Part shown: positions 36,886 through 40,260 of the stretch, in pieces | Position numbering within the stretch: position 1 is the stretch's first letter | Layout of the letters: each line of letters opens with the position of its first letter | IMG/VR virus record: IMGVR_UViG_3300022539_000216 | Span: 1 to 40,260 of that record | Length of the DNA: 40,260 bases | Origin: a virus | Strand: one strand, 5' to 3' | Notes under the pieces: model-generated | The model's input: only the letters and a program-made list of their open reading frames with translations | Databases searched by the model: none | Told to the model about the DNA's origin: nothing | Made by a program: the position numbers and the translations under genes

Positions 36886-37779
36886 TTATGCAGAATGTTT
36901 CCTTTTATACAATTCAGTTAGTTCGTCATTTAGCGCCTTAAACTGAGGATGCTTTTTGTCTATAAGTGCCGGATTCGCCCTTATTTCGGCAATCTTGGCT
37001 TCTATCTGGCCTGTCGTCGGAGCAGTAACGGTAGTAAGACCTTTCAAGGTATCTTCGCTAAGGCTTTCAGCAATGTTATCAAATAACATTCGCATCCAAG
37101 GCGAAGTTTTAAGATTTGGATTTTCTTCTTCCAGTTTTTGTATTAGCGATTTTTCCGTGCCATCATCTTCTTTAATAACATCATTGCCATAATAATTTCG
37201 TAATGCTTCGGCACGAGCCACTCTTTTTTCAACATCTGCTCCAAGTTTTTTCCTTAATACAACAAGAGCACCTGCTTTACTTTGCTCAGTTTTTTGGGCT
37301 TGAGCTAAATCGAAAGCATCAATATCCGCACCGACCGAAATAAGCCAATCGTTTGCCAGTCCCAGAAATTGCGCTTGGCTGAGATGATGCTTTTTCGCTA
37401 TTGCTGCCCAATCTTTGATTTTAGCATCGTTAAGTTCCACTTTTTCGGAGATGTCTTTTGACCTTTCAAACTTGTAGTCATCGGCAGTATCAAGCTCTCC
37501 AGCGGCCTTCCAGAATGCGGCCTTGACTTCATCGGGCGAATCCTCTTTAGGTATTAGGATAAGAGAGTCAGGGTCTTGGCCAGAATGTCCGAACTTTTCT
37601 CGGAGATTCATATCCGAATTTACAAAATCATCAAAAGTTTTGAATCTCGACAGCGTTGCCCTGCTGCCTTCGGGATACTTCTGTTCCCAGCCCTCGACAA
37701 AACTGCCATCGGGATTCACGACGGACTGAGTTGCCTGGGACTCACTACTTTGACTTTGAGTGTTGTCAGAGTCAGCCAT
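36886..37779 (-). CDS. Capsid scaffolding protein
   Basis: 297 residues, acidic and helical, with the usual scaffold profile. A disordered Ser/Gln-rich N terminus (MADSDNTQSQSSESQATQSV) leads to a middle helical part (EKVELNDAKIKDWAAIAKKH) and a basic amphipathic C terminus (ALNDELTELYKRKHSA) that should touch the capsid protein. It is located between the Bbp19-like gene and the capsid gene, as in T7-like phages. AAAGGAAC precedes the ATG. Confidence 0.8.
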   Translation of the reverse strand: MADSDNTQSQSSESQATQSVVNPDGSFVEGWEQKYPEGSRATLSRFKTFDDFVNSDMNLREKFGHSGQDPDSLILIPKEDSPDEVKAAFWKAAGELDTADDYKFERSKDISEKVELNDAKIKDWAAIAKKHHLSQAQFLGLANDWLISVGADIDAFDLAQAQKTEQSKAGALVVLRKKLGADVEKRVARAEALRNYYGNDVIKEDDGTEKSLIQKLEEENPNLKTSPWMRMLFDNIAESLSEDTLKGLTTVTAPTTGQIEAKIAEIRANPALIDKKHPQFKALNDELTELYKRKHSA

Positions 37780-37791
37780 TTTTAGTTCCTT

Positions 37792-38088
37792 TCAATTAGG
37801 GGTTTCGGTACTTTTTAACATCTCTCTTGCTTTTTCAACGTCCTGATTTATACAGTTATCTATGAAAATCGCTACCGACCTGCGACCAGCATTGTAAGCA
37901 CTTACATACGGGTCGGAGTCGAAAGTGTCGTTTTTCATTCCGCAAAGTTTGTTTATCTCATCAAGTGCAAGTTCGCCATCAACGCCTCTAAATATTCTTT
38001 GAAAACACGCAGAGCGATGCGTTCGTCTTTCGATTTCTTGTCTATTTTTTTCAATTTCCTTTTTCTGGTCTTCGTTAAGTTGCGGCAT
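37792..38088 (-). CDS. Bbp19-like small virion-operon protein, 98 aa
   Basis: ACFQRIFRGVDGELALDEIN, then LCGMKNDTFDSDPYVSAYNA and GRRSVAIFI, is the core of the Bbp19 family, named from Bordetella phage BPP-1, which is always found between portal and scaffold genes. Function unknown. The ribosome binding site AAGGAG lies in the last codons of the portal gene, with a 14-base overlap. Confidence 0.75.
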   Translation of the reverse strand: MPQLNEDQKKEIEKNRQEIERRTHRSACFQRIFRGVDGELALDEINKLCGMKNDTFDSDPYVSAYNAGRRSVAIFIDNCINQDVEKAREMLKSTETPN

Positions 38089-39697
38089 CTATCAACTCCT
38101 TAGTTATTGAGCCTTCTTCGGGAGCTTTAGAAACATTTCTAAGACCTTTACTTAATTCAGAGGCTTGCGCCAGAGCTGCTTGAGCTTGCTCCTGTTGAGC
38201 AAGCGCTCGACGTTCGGCATCTCTTTGTTTTATGTTTTTAAGCCATGTTGCTGGCATTCCATTATTTCTTGCCGAATCTCTAAACGCCACATCTACATCG
38301 AGATTATCTAACCAACTATTATCAAGTTCGCCCATCGGTGCCCAATCCGTCAAAGTTTTGGCAAGACCTTCGGTTTCAAGAGTTCGCATCGCAAGGGCAA
38401 GGCGGCCAAGATACATTATGCTGTAATCTGCATTCTCAAGTTGTGGGGGTTTGGCAGGCAATAAACCTTGACGTCCCAAAATTCCGATTATTCTGTGAAT
38501 CATAGGATTAAATAAATCGCTTTGTAGACGGCCTATAATCGGGGTAAGAAATCTCATTTTTTGTTCCACTCTTGCCATAACCTCGGTAGCTGTCATATTC
38601 TGCCTGTCAACAAGCGGGTCGAACATATCAAGGTAAAAGCCCTTTTGAATCTTTTGTTGAACGGAAAGAATCGCCTTCTCCATCTCTCTGAGGTCGCCTT
38701 TGAACTCAAACCATTCGGGTTTATCTCCGCCAGCACGGTAATAAATCACACCACCTGGTTGAGTAGCAAGAGGCCAAATAGAACCGTCATCAGGTAAAAG
38801 TGCGGGCGGGTCAACCTGCTTTTCCCAACCTTTAATTCTTGCCTTCTGCATTTTGTTGACCATCTTTATATCGGGCAAGGATTTCATTGTTGGAGACCTG
38901 CCATAAACCTCCAATGGGTCTCTGTCAAACATACTGACCTGATAAGGCATCTCAGAGTATCCACTTTCATAAATTAGTTTTTTCTCATCCCGATTAACCC
39001 AAGAACTTGCCCAAGGCATACCAAGAGGGTCATCGGGTTTGTCGGCCTCTTCCCTTGGAAAAACAGCGTGAATAAACCCGAATTTCTTGTCCTGTTGTTT
39101 CGGGTCGTTGTAAGCCTCCAATAGTTTTTCGCCAAGGTTGTCTTTATGCTTTTTGAACTCCTGAACAGCTTGACGTGCTGTATACTCAAATGGTCTATAA
39201 ACAGTATCGACTTTTCTGTCAGAATTAAGGGCGATATAGTATCCAGCTATATGATGACAAATAAATGTAATGGGAGATTTTTTGCCCTTTTCCTCATACA
39301 AACAAGCAGGCCCGAAACAACCCAATGATTTTAGAAATTCAAAAAACGCTTGACGAAAATCACTACTAACAAGATGTTCGTGAGTAATAGTGGTAGTCCT
39401 TTCAAACCACTGTGTAGCTTCATCATCTTCAGCGAGTTCTGGGTCATCAGTCTTCAAAACAAATGCACGGCTATCCGTCGGGAACATATACGAATATAGT
39501 CCCGCCGCCAGTTGGATATTAGAATCCTCAGCGGTTGTATCAAATAAGTCCGGTTTGGCTTCGCCTGGCGAGCGCTTTGTCGTAATCTGATTACTGTTCG
39601 GCATACCGTAATCGGCGCACTGCTGCCATTGGTTATCGAAGTTGACACGGTCAGCCTCAAATTTCTCCATTCTTGTAATGATTTCTTCTGCTGTCAT
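38075..39697 (-). CDS. Portal (head-tail connector) protein, gp8-like
   Basis: 540 residues. MTAEEIITRMEKFEADRVNF.., DTTAEDSNIQLAAGLYSYMF.., SLGCFGPACLYEEKG.., GYSEMPYQVSMFDRDPLEVY with GRSP, and LVDRQNMTATEVMARVEQKM are the conserved blocks of the T7-like connector family (PF12236). The length agrees with T7 gp8 (536). It forms the dodecameric portal through which DNA is packaged. The ATG overlaps the upstream stop (TAATG). Confidence 0.92.
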   Translation of the reverse strand: MTAEEIITRMEKFEADRVNFDNQWQQCADYGMPNSNQITTKRSPGEAKPDLFDTTAEDSNIQLAAGLYSYMFPTDSRAFVLKTDDPELAEDDEATQWFERTTTITHEHLVSSDFRQAFFEFLKSLGCFGPACLYEEKGKKSPITFICHHIAGYYIALNSDRKVDTVYRPFEYTARQAVQEFKKHKDNLGEKLLEAYNDPKQQDKKFGFIHAVFPREEADKPDDPLGMPWASSWVNRDEKKLIYESGYSEMPYQVSMFDRDPLEVYGRSPTMKSLPDIKMVNKMQKARIKGWEKQVDPPALLPDDGSIWPLATQPGGVIYYRAGGDKPEWFEFKGDLREMEKAILSVQQKIQKGFYLDMFDPLVDRQNMTATEVMARVEQKMRFLTPIIGRLQSDLFNPMIHRIIGILGRQGLLPAKPPQLENADYSIMYLGRLALAMRTLETEGLAKTLTDWAPMGELDNSWLDNLDVDVAFRDSARNNGMPATWLKNIKQRDAERRALAQQEQAQAALAQASELSKGLRNVSKAPEEGSITKELIDAAT

Positions 39698-39900
39698 TAT
39701 GCACCAAGAATACTTTTTAATTCAGCAGGGGAGGTACGTTCGGCCATCATTCGACCGGCCAGAATAGTTGACTCCAAGCCCCTTGCGACTCTTGCACGTC
39801 TTCTAACCTTCTTTTTGGCCTCTTCAACTTCCTCTTGTACCTTCGGCATTGGAGCCGGAGGAGGAGGAGCAGGGACTTTTGGTCTTCCGCCGCCGCCCAT
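39697..39900 (-). CDS. Pro-rich small protein before the portal, 67 aa
   Basis: MGGGGRPKVPAPPPPAPMPK is a Pro/Gly-rich opening, followed by a charged helix (EEVEEAKKKVRRRARVARGL) and ESTILAG. Short proteins of the form PxAPxPP..EARRRARGRASTILTG are encoded just upstream of podovirus portals. Probably a minor head or packaging accessory. AAAGGGG precedes the ATG. Confidence 0.65.
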   Translation of the reverse strand: MGGGGRPKVPAPPPPAPMPKVQEEVEEAKKKVRRRARVARGLESTILAGRMMAERTSPAELKSILGA

Positions 39901-39915
39901 AATATTCCCCTTTCT

Positions 39916-40260
39916 CTAAAATCCTTTAAGTAGAAGTTTGCTATCACATTCTGCCGTAGTAGTAACAACCACCAGAATATCAGCACCTTGCAAATCTATT
40001 CTGGCTGTAGCCACTCTGTTATTACCAGGACTGGTTGAATCCCATTCTGCCTCCCAATCTTTATATGTAACAGTTATAGTAAGAGTATCAGCAAGCTCAT
40101 ATGTGCTTGTGGTTGAGACTTGTTGGCCTATTGTAAATGCAAGTTGACCGAGATAGGCAAGTTCGCAATCAGTGGCCTTGCCTAAAGTGCCAAGGTAAAG
40201 TTGGTATGTAACCGAATTATTATCTGAAATACCAATGCAACGGAAACGACCGGCGTTGTA
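39916..40260 (-). CDS. Partial beta-rich protein, C-terminal 114 aa
   Basis: The frame enters from the right edge and ends at TAG 39918-39916. The visible part (..RFRCIGISDNNSVTYQLYLG.., YELADTLTITVTYKDWEAEW.., LQGADILVVVTTTAECDSKL) is made of beta strands. It is likely a small structural or packaging-region protein, but the N terminus is missing and no family is recognised. It ends 16 bases before the next start. Confidence 0.6.
   Translation of the reverse strand, partial: YNAGRFRCIGISDNNSVTYQLYLGTLGKATDCELAYLGQLAFTIGQQVSTTSTYELADTLTITVTYKDWEAEWDSTSPGNNRVATARIDLQGADILVVVTTTAECDSKLLLKGF

Noticed and set aside
1-40260. CRISPR array or diversity-generating retroelement
   Set aside because: No regularly spaced repeats were seen. 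The phage resembles the BPP-1 group through Bbp19, but no reverse transcriptase or template repeat is present in the window.

Overview
The window is the middle of a double-stranded DNA bacteriophage genome, best read as a temperate podovirus. The right half holds a T7-like virion gene set, all on the minus strand and in canonical order: portal, a Bbp19-like protein, scaffold, major capsid protein, a probable decoration protein, tail fibre, tubular tail proteins A and B, a GNAT-like protein and three internal-virion-type proteins. There is no phage RNA polymerase here. There is a tyrosine integrase with an attP-like copy of the 3' half of a tRNA-Gly(TCC) gene beside it. Phage genes lie on both sides of that half-tRNA, so the DNA looks like a free or circular phage form rather than an integrated prophage. 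The host appears to be a bacterium that uses Shine-Dalgarno sequences (AAAGGA and GGAG before most starts) and sigma70-type promoters. Its phylum cannot be set from the sequence. Sec-type signal peptides and sugar-binding-like modules on tail proteins hint at a glycan-covered surface.

Layout: (1) 1-2.7 kb, leftward small genes, including a small terminase subunit and two zinc-knuckle proteins; a large terminase is not in the window. (2) 2.7-4.6 kb, a divergent promoter region followed by a rightward cluster of small genes whose intergenic stretches fold into hairpins. (3) 4.7-17.7 kb, a long, tightly packed leftward early operon of nearly forty mostly small genes. It includes an XRE regulator, a NinG-like protein, a radical-SAM-like DUF5131 protein, an MmcB-like nuclease, a broken DNA methyltransferase, HNH proteins, a replication protein, an SSB-like protein and a RecB/Cas4-like exonuclease. 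About 1.4 kb of it carries a repeated gene-boundary module. (4) 16.2-16.6 kb, a tRNA-like, hairpin-rich non-coding block. (5) 17.7-18.7 kb, promoter, attP and integrase on the plus strand. (6) 18.7-19.8 kb, a short leftward early transcript led by a ribbon-helix-helix protein. (7) 19.87 kb, a strong terminator that ends the leftward late transcript. (8) 19.9-21.3 kb, small membrane and coiled-coil proteins that probably include the holin and spanin. (9) 21.9-40.3 kb, the virion operon.

Two plus-strand genes are inserted at late-operon gene junctions: a two-helix membrane protein at 21.6 kb and an HNH endonuclease at 26.4 kb. Each has its own good promoter ending only 7-8 bases before the ATG, so both look like leaderless, independently expressed cargo. 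The most unusual virion features are Sec signal peptides on the tail fibre and tubular tail protein B, a LamG-type domain in protein B and a carbohydrate-binding-like insert in protein A, a FkbM-type methyltransferase gene inside the tail cluster, and a fibre built from 14- and 21-residue repeats.
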